A stretch of DNA of 64,000 bases, from contig NZ_LMCP01000012.1 of the NCBI RefSeq assembly GCF_001425625.1, forward strand, positions 312,620-376,619, written 5' to 3'. Source of the DNA: Mesorhizobium sp. Root102 (lineage in GTDB: Bacteria; Pseudomonadota; Alphaproteobacteria; Rhizobiales; Rhizobiaceae). Position 1 is the first letter of the stretch. Each line of letters opens with the position of its first letter. Below the pieces are notes generated by a model that saw only the letters and a program-made list of their open reading frames with translations, did not search any database and was not told where the DNA came from. Positions 9,074 to 17,995 of this stretch are shown here, in pieces. The position numbers were made by a program, and so were the translations under genes.

Positions 9074-9307
9074 TTCTTCACCCTCCCTCGTGTGGGGGTG
9101 AGCAGCCGGTTCGCGAAGCCTCTCATCGTGCTAGTGGCACGATGAAAGGCCGGTGAACGCTGGGACGTTGCGCGGCAGCGGGAGCCCGGCCATTTGCCGC
9201 CCAACCCTTCGCAGGCTCAGGGCGTTCGAAACTCGAAAAGCCAAGCAATTGGCTTTTTGTCCGCTGCGCGGACCGCTTCTCACCCCCACAAGGGGGAGTG
9301 TGAAGAG
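9074..9307. repeat. Composite palindromic intergenic element, copy 1
   Basis: Outer arms 9074-9102 and 9279-9307 are near-perfect inverted copies (TTCTTCAC-type end, then a C-rich block, then GTGGGGGTGAG). Between them are three further hairpins: 9118-9150 (14-base arms with one mismatch, loop TAGTG), 9236-9257 (AAAAGCCAA / TTGGCTTTT with loop GCAA, followed by T) and 9259-9273 (GTCCGC / GCGGAC with loop TGC). The whole lies inside the importer operon. It resembles the mosaic palindromic elements of rhizobia in organisation. It carries no gene. Confidence 0.75.
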
Positions 9308-9334
9308 CCGCGCCAACGCCATCAGGATACCGCC

Positions 9335-10852
9335 TTGTCCTTGCCCGCCCCACTCATCGAAATGCGCGGCATCACCAAACACTTCGGCGCTGTCAAGGCG
9401 AACGAGGCCGTCGATCTCAGTGTTGCGCCCGGTGAGATCCTCGGGCTGCTGGGCGAGAACGGCGCCGGTAAGACGACGCTGATGAACGTGCTGTTCGGCG
9501 CCTATGCGCCCGACGCCGGCGAGATCCTCATCCAGGGTCAGAAGGTGCGGATCACCAGTTCGGCGGATGCGCTTGCCGCCGGGATCGGCATGGTGCACCA
9601 GCATTTTCACCTCGCGCCGCGGCTGACTGTGCTGGAAAACCTTTTGATAGGCATTCCCGGCAAGACGGGCCGGATCGACCGCGCCGGCGGGCTGGCGCGG
9701 CTCGCCGAGATCGGCCGCCAGCATGGGCTCACACTTGATCCCGATCTTCCGGTCTCGGCACTGTCGGTCGGCGAGCAGCAGCGGCTGGAGATCGTCAAGG
9801 CGCTGTTTCGCGGCGCCAGGCTGCTCATCCTCGACGAGCCGACGGCGGTGCTGGCGCCAAGCGAGGTCGATGGGCTGTTTTCGGCTTTGCGATCGATGGC
9901 CGCGCAGGGTCTCGGCATCATCTTCATCTCGCACAAGCTCAACGAGGTGCGAGCGCTGACGCATCGCTGCACGGTGCTGCGGCATGGCCGCGTTGCCGGC
10001 CGCGTCGATGACCCGGCCAACACGACATCCTCGGAGATGGCAACACTGATGTGCGGCCATGAGATCGTGCCGCCGGCGCGGGGCCCATCGACACCTGGTG
10101 CTGATGTGCTCACCCTAGACGGCATTTCCACGTCGAAGCATTCGGGCACGCCGCTGCGTGATGTATCGCTTGCCGTGCGCACCGGCGAGATCCTAGGCAT
10201 TGCCGGAGTGTCGGGCAATGGCCAGCGGGCGCTGGCCGAGGTGATCTCCGGGACACGCGTGCCCGATGCCGGCCAGATGACGATTGCCGGCCAGAAAGTG
10301 TCGCGGTTTTCGCCGCGCGAAGTGCAGGCGCTCGGTCTTGGCCGCATCCCGGAAGACCGCATGACGACGGGGCTGGTGACCAACCTGCCGCTCGCCGATT
10401 CGATGGTGCTGCCGCGCATCGGTACCACCGCGTTCAGCAGCAAGGGCCTGCTCAAGCCGGATGCGATCCGCGCCTTTGCCGAAGCGCAGATCAAGGCCTA
10501 TGATATCAGGTGCCCCGGGCCGATGACCCGCGCCGGCGCGCTGTCCGGCGGCAATCTGCAGAAGGCACTTCTGGCGCGCGAACTCGCCTTCGATCCGAAG
10601 GTGCTGATCGTGTCTCAGCCGACGCGCGGCCTCGACATCGGCGCCGCCCGTTTCATCCATGAAAAGTTCCTCGCCATGCGGGCCAAGGGTTGCGGCATCG
10701 TCGTCATTGGCGAAGATCTCGAAGAACTGCTGGTGCTCTGCGACCGCATCGCGGTGATGTATGAGGGCCGCATCGTCGGCACGCTCGACAGCGCCGATGC
10801 GACGATCGCGCGGCTTGGGCTGATGATGACCGGGGCGGAGGGGCACAGCTGA
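9335..10852 (+). CDS. ABC transporter ATP-binding protein, double ATPase (nucleoside-type importer)
   Basis: A 505-residue protein with two ABC domains in tandem, as in BMP-linked importers. Domain 1 has Walker A GENGAGKTTL, signature LSVGEQQRLE and Walker B LLILDEPTAVL. Domain 2 has a degenerate Walker A GVSGNGQRAL, signature LSGGNLQKAL and VLIVSQPTRGLD. The frame is open upstream into the palindromic element; TTG 9335 is preferred because AGGA lies eight bases before it and it gives SLPAPLIEMRGITKHFG. ATG 9362 is the alternative but has no ribosome site. The gene overlaps the next permease as TGATG. Confidence 0.88.
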   Translation: MSLPAPLIEMRGITKHFGAVKANEAVDLSVAPGEILGLLGENGAGKTTLMNVLFGAYAPDAGEILIQGQKVRITSSADALAAGIGMVHQHFHLAPRLTVLENLLIGIPGKTGRIDRAGGLARLAEIGRQHGLTLDPDLPVSALSVGEQQRLEIVKALFRGARLLILDEPTAVLAPSEVDGLFSALRSMAAQGLGIIFISHKLNEVRALTHRCTVLRHGRVAGRVDDPANTTSSEMATLMCGHEIVPPARGPSTPGADVLTLDGISTSKHSGTPLRDVSLAVRTGEILGIAGVSGNGQRALAEVISGTRVPDAGQMTIAGQKVSRFSPREVQALGLGRIPEDRMTTGLVTNLPLADSMVLPRIGTTAFSSKGLLKPDAIRAFAEAQIKAYDIRCPGPMTRAGALSGGNLQKALLARELAFDPKVLIVSQPTRGLDIGAARFIHEKFLAMRAKGCGIVVIGEDLEELLVLCDRIAVMYEGRIVGTLDSADATIARLGLMMTGAEGHS

Positions 10853-11907
10853 TGTTTCGCCTGGAAGTCCGCACGTCGACGCCCGCCTGGTTCAATCTGG
10901 CTTTGCCGCTGCTGGCAATCGGCGCCACGCTCGTCCTGTGCAGCGGCCTCATCGCGCTGGCCGGCGCCGGCGTGCTCGAGGCCTATGGCGTGATGTTCAC
11001 CGCCTCGCTCGGCGACAGCTATGCGATCACCGAAACCATGGTGCGCGCCGCACCGATGATTTTTACCGGACTGGCGGTCGCGGTCGCCTTCCGTGCGAAA
11101 TTCTGGAACATCGGCGCGGAGGGGCAATTGCTGGCCGGCGCGGTGGCCAGCTGCTTTGTCGGCGCCATTCCGATGCCGGGGCCGCTCGCCATGGTGTTGA
11201 TGGCGATGGCCGGAGCTGCGGCCGGAGCCGCGGTCGCGCTGGTGCCGGCCACGCTCAGAGTAAAATTCAAGGTCGACGATGTCGTCAGTTCGCTGCTGCT
11301 CAACTCGGTCATCTACTACGCGCTGATGGCGCTGATCGAAGGACCGTGGAAGGACAGTTTCAGCGGTTATCCGATCTCGCCGCCGATCGAGGATTCGGCC
11401 AATTTCCCGGTGCTGCTCGAAGGCACAAGGCTGCATCTCGGCGTCGTCGTGGCGCTGCTGACGGCACCGCTGATCTGGTTCCTGATCGTGCGCACGACGC
11501 TGGGCTTCCGAATCAGGGTCACCGGCGAAAACCCGGAAGCGGCGCGCTATGGCGGCATCAACGTCGAACGGGTGCTGATCTCGACGGCGCTGCTGTCCGG
11601 TACGCTGGCCGGGCTGGCCGGCGTCGGCGAGGTCGGCGGCGTGCATTTTCAGGTGATGAGCGACATCTCGCCGGGCTACGGCTATTCCGGCATCGTCGTT
11701 GCCATGCTGGCGCGGCTCAACCCGCTTGGCGTCGTGCCGGCAGCGATCTTCCTGGCCGCCGTGATGACCGGCGCCGAGGCTATGTCGCGGGCGACCGGCG
11801 TGCCGGCCTTCCTCAGCGATGTGATCCAGGGCACCGCATTGCTTGCCATGCTGGTGGCGCTGCTGTTCACCGCCTATCGCATCCGTCGCGTCGGAGCCGC
11901 CCGATGA
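10852..11907 (+). CDS. ABC transporter permease 1 (BMP-type importer)
   Basis: A 351-residue multi-pass inner-membrane permease of the branched-chain/nucleoside permease family. Clear hydrophobic segments begin at WFNLALPLLAIGATLVL, and the conserved FRAKFWNIGAEGQLLAGA block follows; this segment is typical of permeases paired with BMP binding proteins. GENPEAARYGGINVERV is the cytoplasmic loop expected to contact the ATPase. The start ATG overlaps the ATPase stop by one base, and its own stop overlaps the next permease by ATGA. Confidence 0.88.
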   Translation: MFRLEVRTSTPAWFNLALPLLAIGATLVLCSGLIALAGAGVLEAYGVMFTASLGDSYAITETMVRAAPMIFTGLAVAVAFRAKFWNIGAEGQLLAGAVASCFVGAIPMPGPLAMVLMAMAGAAAGAAVALVPATLRVKFKVDDVVSSLLLNSVIYYALMALIEGPWKDSFSGYPISPPIEDSANFPVLLEGTRLHLGVVVALLTAPLIWFLIVRTTLGFRIRVTGENPEAARYGGINVERVLISTALLSGTLAGLAGVGEVGGVHFQVMSDISPGYGYSGIVVAMLARLNPLGVVPAAIFLAAVMTGAEAMSRATGVPAFLSDVIQGTALLAMLVALLFTAYRIRRVGAAR

Positions 11908-12848
11908 GCGCGGTGTTCGAACAGATCTTTCAGGTCGGCTTCCTAGCCGCGATCATCCGCATCGCGACACCGCTGGCTTTCGCGACGCTCGGCGAAATGT
12001 TCTCCGAGCGCGCAGGCGTGCTCAATCTTGGCATCGAAGGCACCATGCTTTTGTCGGCGATGACCGGCTTCACCGCCGCCAGCCTCAGCGGCAGCCTGTG
12101 GCTCGGCGTGCTGGCGGCTGTGCTGACCGGCATGCTGATGGGCGCGCTGCATGCGCTGTTCACGGTGGTGCTCGGCCTCAGCCAGCATGTCTGCGGCATC
12201 GGCGTGACGCTGTTCTCGTCGGGCCTCGCCTATTTCCTCTACCGGCTGATCTTCGGCCAGCAGTCGGTGCCGCCCAACATCAAGGGTTTTCAGACACTGC
12301 CGATCCCGGTCCTCTCCGACATTCCGGTGCTCGGGCCGGCGGTGTTCAACCAGTTTGCGCTGGTCTACATGGCGATTCTCGCCATTCCGCTGGCCGCGTT
12401 CGTGCTCTACCGCACGCCATGGGGCCTGTCGGTGCGCATGGTCGGCGAAAACCCGCGCGCCGCCGATTCGGCCGGCGTCAGCGTCATCGCCACGCGCTTC
12501 CAGGCGGTTGTCCTCGGCGGCGCGCTGATGGGGTTGGCCGGCGCCTTCCTGTCGATGGCGCAGTTCAACGCCTTCACCTTCGGCGTCGTCTCCGGGCGCG
12601 GCTGGGTGGCGATCGCGCTGGTCGTGTTCGGCCGCTGGGATCCATGGCGCTCGGCGGGGGCAGCGCTGCTGTTCGCCTTCGTCGATGCCTTGCAGCTGCG
12701 CATGCAGGCCAGCGGGCTCGGACATATCCCCTATGAGGCGTTCCTGATGCTGCCGTTCATCTTCACCATCGTCGCCATGGCGGTGATGTCGCGCAACGCG
12801 GTGGCGCCCTCGGCGCTGCTGAAGCCATTCAGGCGCGAGGAGCGGTAG
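11904..12848 (+). CDS. ABC transporter permease 2 (BMP-type importer)
   Basis: A 314-residue permease, partner of the preceding one. It contains the paralogous signatures FSERAGVLNLGIEGTMLL near residue 33 and GENPRAADSAGVSV in the ATPase-contact loop. The start overlaps the upstream stop as ATGA. It is the last gene of the importer operon, followed by a strong hairpin (12867-12903) and a convergent SDR gene. Confidence 0.88.
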   Translation: MSAVFEQIFQVGFLAAIIRIATPLAFATLGEMFSERAGVLNLGIEGTMLLSAMTGFTAASLSGSLWLGVLAAVLTGMLMGALHALFTVVLGLSQHVCGIGVTLFSSGLAYFLYRLIFGQQSVPPNIKGFQTLPIPVLSDIPVLGPAVFNQFALVYMAILAIPLAAFVLYRTPWGLSVRMVGENPRAADSAGVSVIATRFQAVVLGGALMGLAGAFLSMAQFNAFTFGVVSGRGWVAIALVVFGRWDPWRSAGAALLFAFVDALQLRMQASGLGHIPYEAFLMLPFIFTIVAMAVMSRNAVAPSALLKPFRREER

Positions 12849-12866
12849 GCGAGTAGGACTTGGTGT

Positions 12867-12903
12867 CCTTTCCTCTCCCCCGATCGACGGGGTAGAGGAA
12901 GGG
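12867..12903. terminator. Hairpin between convergent permease and SDR genes
   Basis: A CCTTTCCTCT-type C-rich arm and a GGGGTAGAGGAAGGG arm pair over 15 bases with two mismatches around a GATCGA loop region. It starts 19 bases after the permease stop and lies between two convergent genes, so it may end both transcripts. No T-tract follows on the plus strand, so Rho-independent function is uncertain. Confidence 0.5.
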
Positions 12904-12947
12904 CCCCAAGCTGTCCCTGGGACTAAACACCTAGATCCTGGAAAGCA

Positions 12948-13715
12948 TCACATCGCGGTAAAACCGTTGTCGACGAACAGATGCGTGCCGTTGACGAAGC
13001 TCGACTCGTCGCTGGCGAGGTAGAGCGCTGCCCTCGCCACCTCTTCCGGCTCGCCGATGCGGCCCTGCTGCGCGGCCAGCGCCGCGTCCGAGACATCGAC
13101 GCCGAGCCTGCCGAGGTCGGCGACCTCGCGCAGGCCATGCGGCGTGCGGATGAAGCCTGGGCAGACCGCGTTGCAGCGAATGTTGCGATCGCGAAACTCG
13201 ACGGCGATGGCGCGCGCGAACATGTGGCAGGCGCCCTTGGTGGTGTCGTAGAGCACCTCCATCGGCGTCGCTGCCACCGCCGAGATAGACGAGGTACAGA
13301 CGATCGAGCCGCCGCCCGCCGCAATCATGCCGGGCAGCACGGCGCGCGTCATCAGGAACATCGAGCGCACATTGACGGCATGCAGCCAGTCCCATTCCTG
13401 GACCGTCGTCTCCAGGAAAGGTTTGATCACGATGGTGCCGGCGTGGTTGAACAGCACGGTGACCGGGCCGAGCTTTTCCGTCGCCCCTTTCACCGCCGCT
13501 TCGACCTGGGCTTCGTCGGAGACGTCGGCGACGAAATGCTCGGCGACATGGCCGCGTGCCCTGATTGTCGCTGCGGTTGCGGCGGCCGCCTCGCCGTTGC
13601 GGTCGATGATCGCCACCTTGGCGCCTTCAGCGGCGAACAGCTCCGAGGCCGCCCCACCCATTCCCGTCGCGCCGCCCGAAATGATGGCGACCTTGCCGGC
13701 CAGTCTCGTGCCCAT
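12948..13715 (-). CDS. SDR-family oxidoreductase
   Basis: A 255-residue classical short-chain dehydrogenase. It has GGATGMG at residues 14-20 for NAD(P) binding, DVS near 64, NHAG at 90-93 (a variant of NNAG), Ser near 142-143 and the catalytic pair Tyr156 and Lys160 in YDTTK. The C-terminal SSFVNGTHLFVDNGF is the usual end. It is convergent with the nucleoside importer, with which it may share a substrate pathway, but that is only proximity. Substrate unknown. Confidence 0.85.
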   Translation of the reverse strand: MGTRLAGKVAIISGGATGMGGAASELFAAEGAKVAIIDRNGEAAAATAATIRARGHVAEHFVADVSDEAQVEAAVKGATEKLGPVTVLFNHAGTIVIKPFLETTVQEWDWLHAVNVRSMFLMTRAVLPGMIAAGGGSIVCTSSISAVAATPMEVLYDTTKGACHMFARAIAVEFRDRNIRCNAVCPGFIRTPHGLREVADLGRLGVDVSDAALAAQQGRIGEPEEVARAALYLASDESSFVNGTHLFVDNGFTAM

Positions 13716-14005
13716 TTTTCTGCTCCCCAGTTAGACTATTTCGTGTTTGCTGATTGGGCGATGCTATCTCGCGCGCTCCGGGCGGCCAATCCATGAATTG
13801 GGTGCAGCGGGGACAGGACCATAGGTCCATTCAGACGCAGAGGCGAAACGGGCGTGTCATGCGATCGATCGCGCGGACGGGCTCCCTCAGCAAGCAGCTA
13901 CCAATTTGTAGCTATCCAGGAGAAAATTATTCTGCCCAAGGCCAGAAAATAGCAATCGACAAAGTCTACAAGTTTTATAGATTAAAAGGCGAGACGGAGG
14001 CCGAT

Positions 14006-14161
14006 ATGTCCTATATTCAGAACGCCCAGACGGATCGCGACGGCCAGAAGCTGGCAAATGCCCAGGCCTTTCGCCCGGCCTATGCCGGTGCCTTCGCATA
14101 TCTCGTCTTTTCCCTTGCGTTTGTGTTCACCGGGGCAGTCGTTCTGGGCCTTATTCCCTGA
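14006..14161 (+). CDS. Small single-pass membrane protein, 51 residues
   Basis: The frame is open from 13754, but ATG 14006 has GGAGG five bases upstream and gives MSYIQNAQTDRDGQK followed by one transmembrane helix (AFAYLVFSLAFVFTGAVVLGL) and a stop after IP. The upstream part has no ribosome site and no protein-like composition. The function is not recognised. It stands alone between a divergent SDR and an LLM oxidoreductase. The upstream region has an inverted repeat AGCTAC-CAATTT-GTAGCT at 13896-13913. Confidence 0.6.
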   Translation: MSYIQNAQTDRDGQKLANAQAFRPAYAGAFAYLVFSLAFVFTGAVVLGLIP

Positions 14162-14271
14162 GTCGTCAGATCGACCGGGGTTAGCTGCCCCACCGTTTCC
14201 AGGCAATCGGAGTTGAATGAACCGAATCCTCGGTGCGCTTTCGCGCGCCCGACACAACGGAGGAGATGGCA

Positions 14272-15213
14272 ATGCCGATCGAGTTCACGCATATTCCCGG
14301 CAAGACCGCCGACGCCGCAGTTCCCTTTTTCTACGACTTTGCCGAGACCGCGACCAAGCTCGGGCTGATCGAGGATGGCGGCTTCCGCAAGATCGTCGTC
14401 GACGATTCGGCCGGACTGCTGACCAACATGGATCTTGCCACCCAGGTGCTGGATCGCACCTCGTCGCTGGGAGTCGTCCTCACCCACTGGGCAGGCGTGG
14501 TCGAACCGACCGTGGCGGCCCGCCAGCTGGCGTCGATCGACAGGAAAAGCGGCGGGCGTCTGGCGTTGAGGATGATCGGCGAGCCGCTGCGCGACGCCGA
14601 TGCCGAAACGCGCCCGGTCGGGCATACCGTCATCTGGCAGCGCATCGATGAATATCTGGTGCTGCTCAAGCGACTGTGGTCGAACGACCGGCCCTTCGAC
14701 CATGAGGGCGCATTCTACAGCATCAAAGGCGGCTACGTGCCGCGCAAGGGTCCGCACGGCGCCGACCTGATCATCCGTATGGGCGGGCAATCCGGAACGG
14801 CGCTCAAGGTGGCCGGCCGGCATGCCGATGTCTTCGAACTGGCGCCGGGCTCGATCGACGAGGTTCGGCGGCTGATGGAGCGTGTGCGCGGTGCCGCCGC
14901 CGAGCACGGCCGCGCCGGCAAGCTGCGCTTTGCGCTTCCGGTCAGGATTCACCAGGGTGCTTCCGCCTCCGGCCCCAAGGCGGTCCACGTTGCCGGGCCG
15001 CCGGCCCAGGCCACCCTGTCGTTGCTTGCCTATGCGGCTCTCGGGATCGATGAATTCATGATTGTCGGCGTCGACACGCCGCGCGAGATCGCCACGACCG
15101 GCCGGGAAACGATCGCGCTGTTGCGCAATTCGCTGGCACGCCGCGAAAGCGATGCATTCCAGCCCGGGGCGCATGCGCCTCGAGCGGGACTGGAGACGCG
15201 TGCAGCAGGCTGA
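14272..15213 (+). CDS. LLM-class flavin-dependent monooxygenase
   Basis: A 313-residue TIM-barrel protein of the bacterial luciferase-like (LLM) superfamily, using reduced FMN. Typical features are the STxxLGVVLTHW-like strand near residue 62, the LRMIGEPLRDADAETRPVG segment, YEYLVLLKRLW-like helix and GGQSGTALKVAGRHADVFELA, the LLM C-terminal phosphate-site block. ATG 14272 is favoured over ATG 14266 because the GGAGG at 14259-14263 is correctly spaced only for the second. It faces a cysteine hydrolase gene convergently with six bases between the stops. The substrate is unknown. Confidence 0.78.
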   Translation: MPIEFTHIPGKTADAAVPFFYDFAETATKLGLIEDGGFRKIVVDDSAGLLTNMDLATQVLDRTSSLGVVLTHWAGVVEPTVAARQLASIDRKSGGRLALRMIGEPLRDADAETRPVGHTVIWQRIDEYLVLLKRLWSNDRPFDHEGAFYSIKGGYVPRKGPHGADLIIRMGGQSGTALKVAGRHADVFELAPGSIDEVRRLMERVRGAAAEHGRAGKLRFALPVRIHQGASASGPKAVHVAGPPAQATLSLLAYAALGIDEFMIVGVDTPREIATTGRETIALLRNSLARRESDAFQPGAHAPRAGLETRAAG

Positions 15214-15219
15214 GGTCCT

Positions 15220-15906
15220 TCAGCCTTTTGTTGCTTCAGGCCTGTTGCCAAGCCGTGACAGGCCTTCGATGACGGCTGCTGAATCCGTCAGCGCGCCGAA
15301 GACGCCGTCTTCGACCGTCACCATGTGAAGCGCGGCTTCGTGGGCTTGTCTGTCACCGCTGGCACAGGCATCGGAAATCGTCAGGCATTGAAAGTTGCGG
15401 TCGCAGGCTTCCCGCAGCGTGGTGTGGACGCAGACATCCGTCGTGCATCCGGAAAACATGAGATGGGCGATGCCTTGCGCACGCAGGACGAGCTCGAAGT
15501 CCGTATAGGTGAAGGCGCTGTTGCAGGTTTTATCGACGATGATGTCGTGCTGCGCGACGTCGATTTCCGGAACGATCTGGAACCCCGGACCCGAGCGTAG
15601 CAGGATTTCGGTGCCGTCGAGCCCGGCGCGCTTGCGGCGCCATTTTTCGTAGGGCGTCATGTCGGCCATGTCGGCCCGATATCCCTGCCTTGTGTGGATG
15701 ATCCTGACGCCAGCCTTGCGGGCGGCTGATATTAGCTGGCTCACGGTCGGCAGGATCGCCCTGAGCGGCGAAGGGTCATATCCCTGCCTAGCGAAGTAGC
15801 CCGTCGTCGACAGGAAATCCTGCTGCAGGTCGATGACGATCAGCGCGGTGGTTTCGGCCACCAGCCTGCCGTCATAGGGGAAGTCGAATGGTGTTGCCTT
15901 GATCAT
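15220..15906 (-). CDS. Isochorismatase-like cysteine hydrolase (BiuH/RutB-like)
   Basis: A 228-residue amidohydrolase of the isochorismatase family. The catalytic triad is visible: Asp in LIVIDLQQDF near residue 25, Lys in DIIVDKTCNS near 123 and Cys in SGCTTDVCVHTTLREA near 156. The N-terminal FDFPYDGRL, the IIHTRQGYRADMADM segment and the C-terminal GVFGALTDSAAVIE resemble biuret amidohydrolase of rhizobia more than nicotinamidase. ATG 15906 is preceded by GGAG; the longer open frame to 16008 is not used. It is convergent with an LLM monooxygenase, an association also seen in pyrimidine (rut) degradation, so a ureide-like substrate is inferred. Confidence 0.75.
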   Translation of the reverse strand: MIKATPFDFPYDGRLVAETTALIVIDLQQDFLSTTGYFARQGYDPSPLRAILPTVSQLISAARKAGVRIIHTRQGYRADMADMTPYEKWRRKRAGLDGTEILLRSGPGFQIVPEIDVAQHDIIVDKTCNSAFTYTDFELVLRAQGIAHLMFSGCTTDVCVHTTLREACDRNFQCLTISDACASGDRQAHEAALHMVTVEDGVFGALTDSAAVIEGLSRLGNRPEATKG

Positions 15907-16216
15907 CCGCGGTTCTCTCCTCGCCGATTGTGAGGTCCATCCTGACCGGCGAAGTTGCAGCCGTCCACCCGGGTAGCAGCCCGCCGGCGACGACAGTTCT
16001 CCGTGCAAACCCTATTCGACGACGTTTGCCCTCCGACACGACGACGATGAGGTCGCCACCGTTGTCCGACCTGTCACGGTTACGTCCGACGATTTGTTGA
16101 GTGTTGCAGTCATCTTCAATGTTGACTAATAAGGTCATGTTTCATAGTCAACCGGGCATCGCCTGCCGAAAGCCGGAATCTCGAAATGCGGGCGGCGGCC
16201 GCACTGGAGAAAAGCC
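15907..16216. promoter_or_regulatory. Divergent intergenic region with a RirA-type iron-responsive box
   Basis: This 310-base gap separates the cysteine hydrolase from the iron ATPase - exbB - exbD - tonB operon and holds no gene. At 16122-16138 the sequence TTGACTAATAAGGTCAT contains TGA, nine bases and TCA (16123-16137), the reported core of the rhizobial iron-responsive operator bound by RirA. A second symmetric feature is GTTGACTA at 16121-16128 and TAGTCAAC at 16145-16152, a perfect 8-base inverted repeat. Both fit iron repression of the downstream genes. Confidence 0.6.
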
Positions 16217-17014
16217 ATGACCATGTCTGGAATTGATGCCCAGACTGCCTTCCATATCGACGCGGCGCACTTCGCCGTCGGCGAGCGGACGCTGCTCGGT
16301 GCGGTTTCGCTCGAACTGCAGCGCTCGCGCGTCTACGGGCTGATCGGCCACAATGGTTCGGGCAAGTCGACGCTGATCAAGCTGATGGCGGGCCAGCAGC
16401 CGGCAAGCTCAGGCGCCATCACCTTCGCCAGGCGCCAGCTGCCGCAGTGGGGCGCCCGCGAACTTGCCCGCGCGCTTGCCTATCTGCCGCAGACGACGCC
16501 GGCGGCGACCGGTCTCACCGTGCGCGAACTGGCGACGCTTGGGTCCTATCCCTGGCATGGCGCGCTTGGCCGCTTTCGCGCCGAGGACAGGCAGCATGTC
16601 GACGAGGCGCTGGCCCTGACCGACATGGACGGTTTTGCGGATCGGCTGGTGGACGAATTGTCCGGCGGTGAACGTCAGCGCGCCTGGCTGGCCATGCCGG
16701 TGGCGCAGAACGCCGGCGTCATGCTGCTCGACGAGCCGATCTCGGCGCTCGACATCGCCCATCGGGTCGAGGTGCTCGGGCTGGTCAGGGACCTCAGCCG
16801 CAAGCGCGATCTCTGCGTCGTCGTCGTGCTGCACGATCCCAATATGGCGGCGCGCTACTGCGACGAGCTGATCGCACTCAAGGATGGCAAGCTGCTGACG
16901 CGCGGCACGCCCGGCGAAATCATGCGCGGCGATGTGCTGAAGGGCATTTTCGGCGTGGAGATGGGCGTGTTCGCGCACCCCGTCACCGGCCAGCCTGTTG
17001 GCTATGTGCAGTGA
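16217..17014 (+). CDS. Ferric-siderophore type ABC ATPase
   Basis: A 265-residue single-domain ABC ATPase of the FhuC/FecE type. Walker A is GHNGSGKST near residues 44-52, the Q-loop is in LAYLPQTTP, the signature is [10 protein letters not shown], Walker B is VMLLDEP and the switch His is in [13 protein letters not shown] lies seven bases before ATG 16217. It is odd that no binding protein or permease follows; instead the stop overlaps exbB (GTGA). Its partners must be encoded elsewhere. A candidate RirA box lies about 80 bases upstream. Confidence 0.85.
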   Translation: MTMSGIDAQTAFHIDAAHFAVGERTLLGAVSLELQRSRVYGLIGHNGSGKSTLIKLMAGQQPASSGAITFARRQLPQWGARELARALAYLPQTTPAATGLTVRELATLGSYPWHGALGRFRAEDRQHVDEALALTDMDGFADRLVDELSGGERQRAWLAMPVAQNAGVMLLDEPISALDIAHRVEVLGLVRDLSRKRDLCVVVVLHDPNMAARYCDELIALKDGKLLTRGTPGEIMRGDVLKGIFGVEMGVFAHPVTGQPVGYVQ

Positions 17015-17991
17015 CGAGATTTGATGCGGCGGTGGAAAATAGAAAGCGGCCGACCGCTCTGAGAACAAGGAAGAAGCTGTTGTCGAGAAGTGGTTTGTTG
17101 GCGGCGTTGGTCGCATCAGTCATCCTGTCGGTAGGTAGCGCGACCGCCCAGGAGCAACCGGCTGGTGCCGCCCCCGCGATCGAGGCGCCCGCGGCACCGG
17201 GAGTCGTCCCCCCGGCCACGATGGCGCCTGCCCAGCCGGCCAGCCAGCCGAGAGCATCAGCCGAGGCGGGGACTTCGACGGCGATGGAGCTGACCTTGCC
17301 GCATGATCTGTCGCCATGGGGCATGTTCATGGCCGCCGATATCATCGTCAAGGCGGTGATGATCGGGCTGGCCTTTGCCTCCCTCGTCACCTGGACGATA
17401 TGGCTGGCCAAATCGCTGGAGATTTTTGGCGGCAAGCTGCGCATCCGTCGCGCCGTGCGGGCGATCGGTGATGCCGCCACATTGAAGCAAGCCAGCCGTG
17501 CGCTTGACCGCAGCGGCGGCCCCGGCGCGCTGCTGGTGCGGGCGGCCGAGGAGGAGACCGCGCTTTCGGCCGGCGCGCTCGATCATGTCTCCGGTGACGG
17601 CCTCAAGGAACGGGTCACGTCGCGCCTGTCTCGCATCGAGGCGGCGGCATCGCGGCGCATGTCGCGCGGCACCGGCGTGCTGGCGACGATCGGCTCGACC
17701 GCGCCCTTTGTCGGCCTGTTCGGCACCGTCTGGGGCATCATGAACGCTTTCATCGGCATCTCGCAGGCGCAGACCACCAATCTCGCCGTGGTCGCGCCCG
17801 GCATCGCCGAAGCGCTGTTGGCCACGGCGATGGGCCTTGTCGCGGCGATACCGGCCGTCGTCATCTACAACGTCTTTGCCCGCTCGATAGTCGGCTACCG
17901 GCAGATCCTCGCCGATGCCTCGGCGGGCGTCGAACGGCTGGTCAGCCGCGACCTCGACTTCCGCGCCGTCGCGTCGCCGACGGCGGAGTAG
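17011..17991 (+). CDS. exbB: ExbB, energising proton-channel subunit of the TonB system
   Basis: A 326-residue inner-membrane protein with an N-terminal hydrophobic leader ending in SATAQ, an Ala/Pro-rich linker, and three membrane helices, including [18 protein letters not shown] and [23 protein letters not shown], the conserved MotA/TolQ/ExbB block. The GTG start overlaps the ATPase stop as GTGA. TTG 17080, with AAGGA eight bases upstream, would start directly at the signal peptide and is a serious alternative. ExbB, ExbD and TonB use the proton gradient to drive outer-membrane siderophore receptors. Confidence 0.9.
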   Translation: MTRFDAAVENRKRPTALRTRKKLLSRSGLLAALVASVILSVGSATAQEQPAGAAPAIEAPAAPGVVPPATMAPAQPASQPRASAEAGTSTAMELTLPHDLSPWGMFMAADIIVKAVMIGLAFASLVTWTIWLAKSLEIFGGKLRIRRAVRAIGDAATLKQASRALDRSGGPGALLVRAAEEETALSAGALDHVSGDGLKERVTSRLSRIEAAASRRMSRGTGVLATIGSTAPFVGLFGTVWGIMNAFIGISQAQTTNLAVVAPGIAEALLATAMGLVAAIPAVVIYNVFARSIVGYRQILADASAGVERLVSRDLDFRAVASPTAE

Positions 17992-17995
17992 CGTC

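Noticed and set aside
6607..9204. An 865-codon open frame on the minus strand
   Set aside because: It lies antisense to pcaF and the BMP binding-protein gene, which have clear family motifs, and its Arg/His-rich translation has no protein-like pattern. High GC content produces such shadows.
13816..13828. GGACC-ATA-GGTCC palindrome as an operator of the SDR gene
   Set aside because: It is a single short dyad about 100 bases upstream with no regulator gene nearby; chance occurrence is likely.
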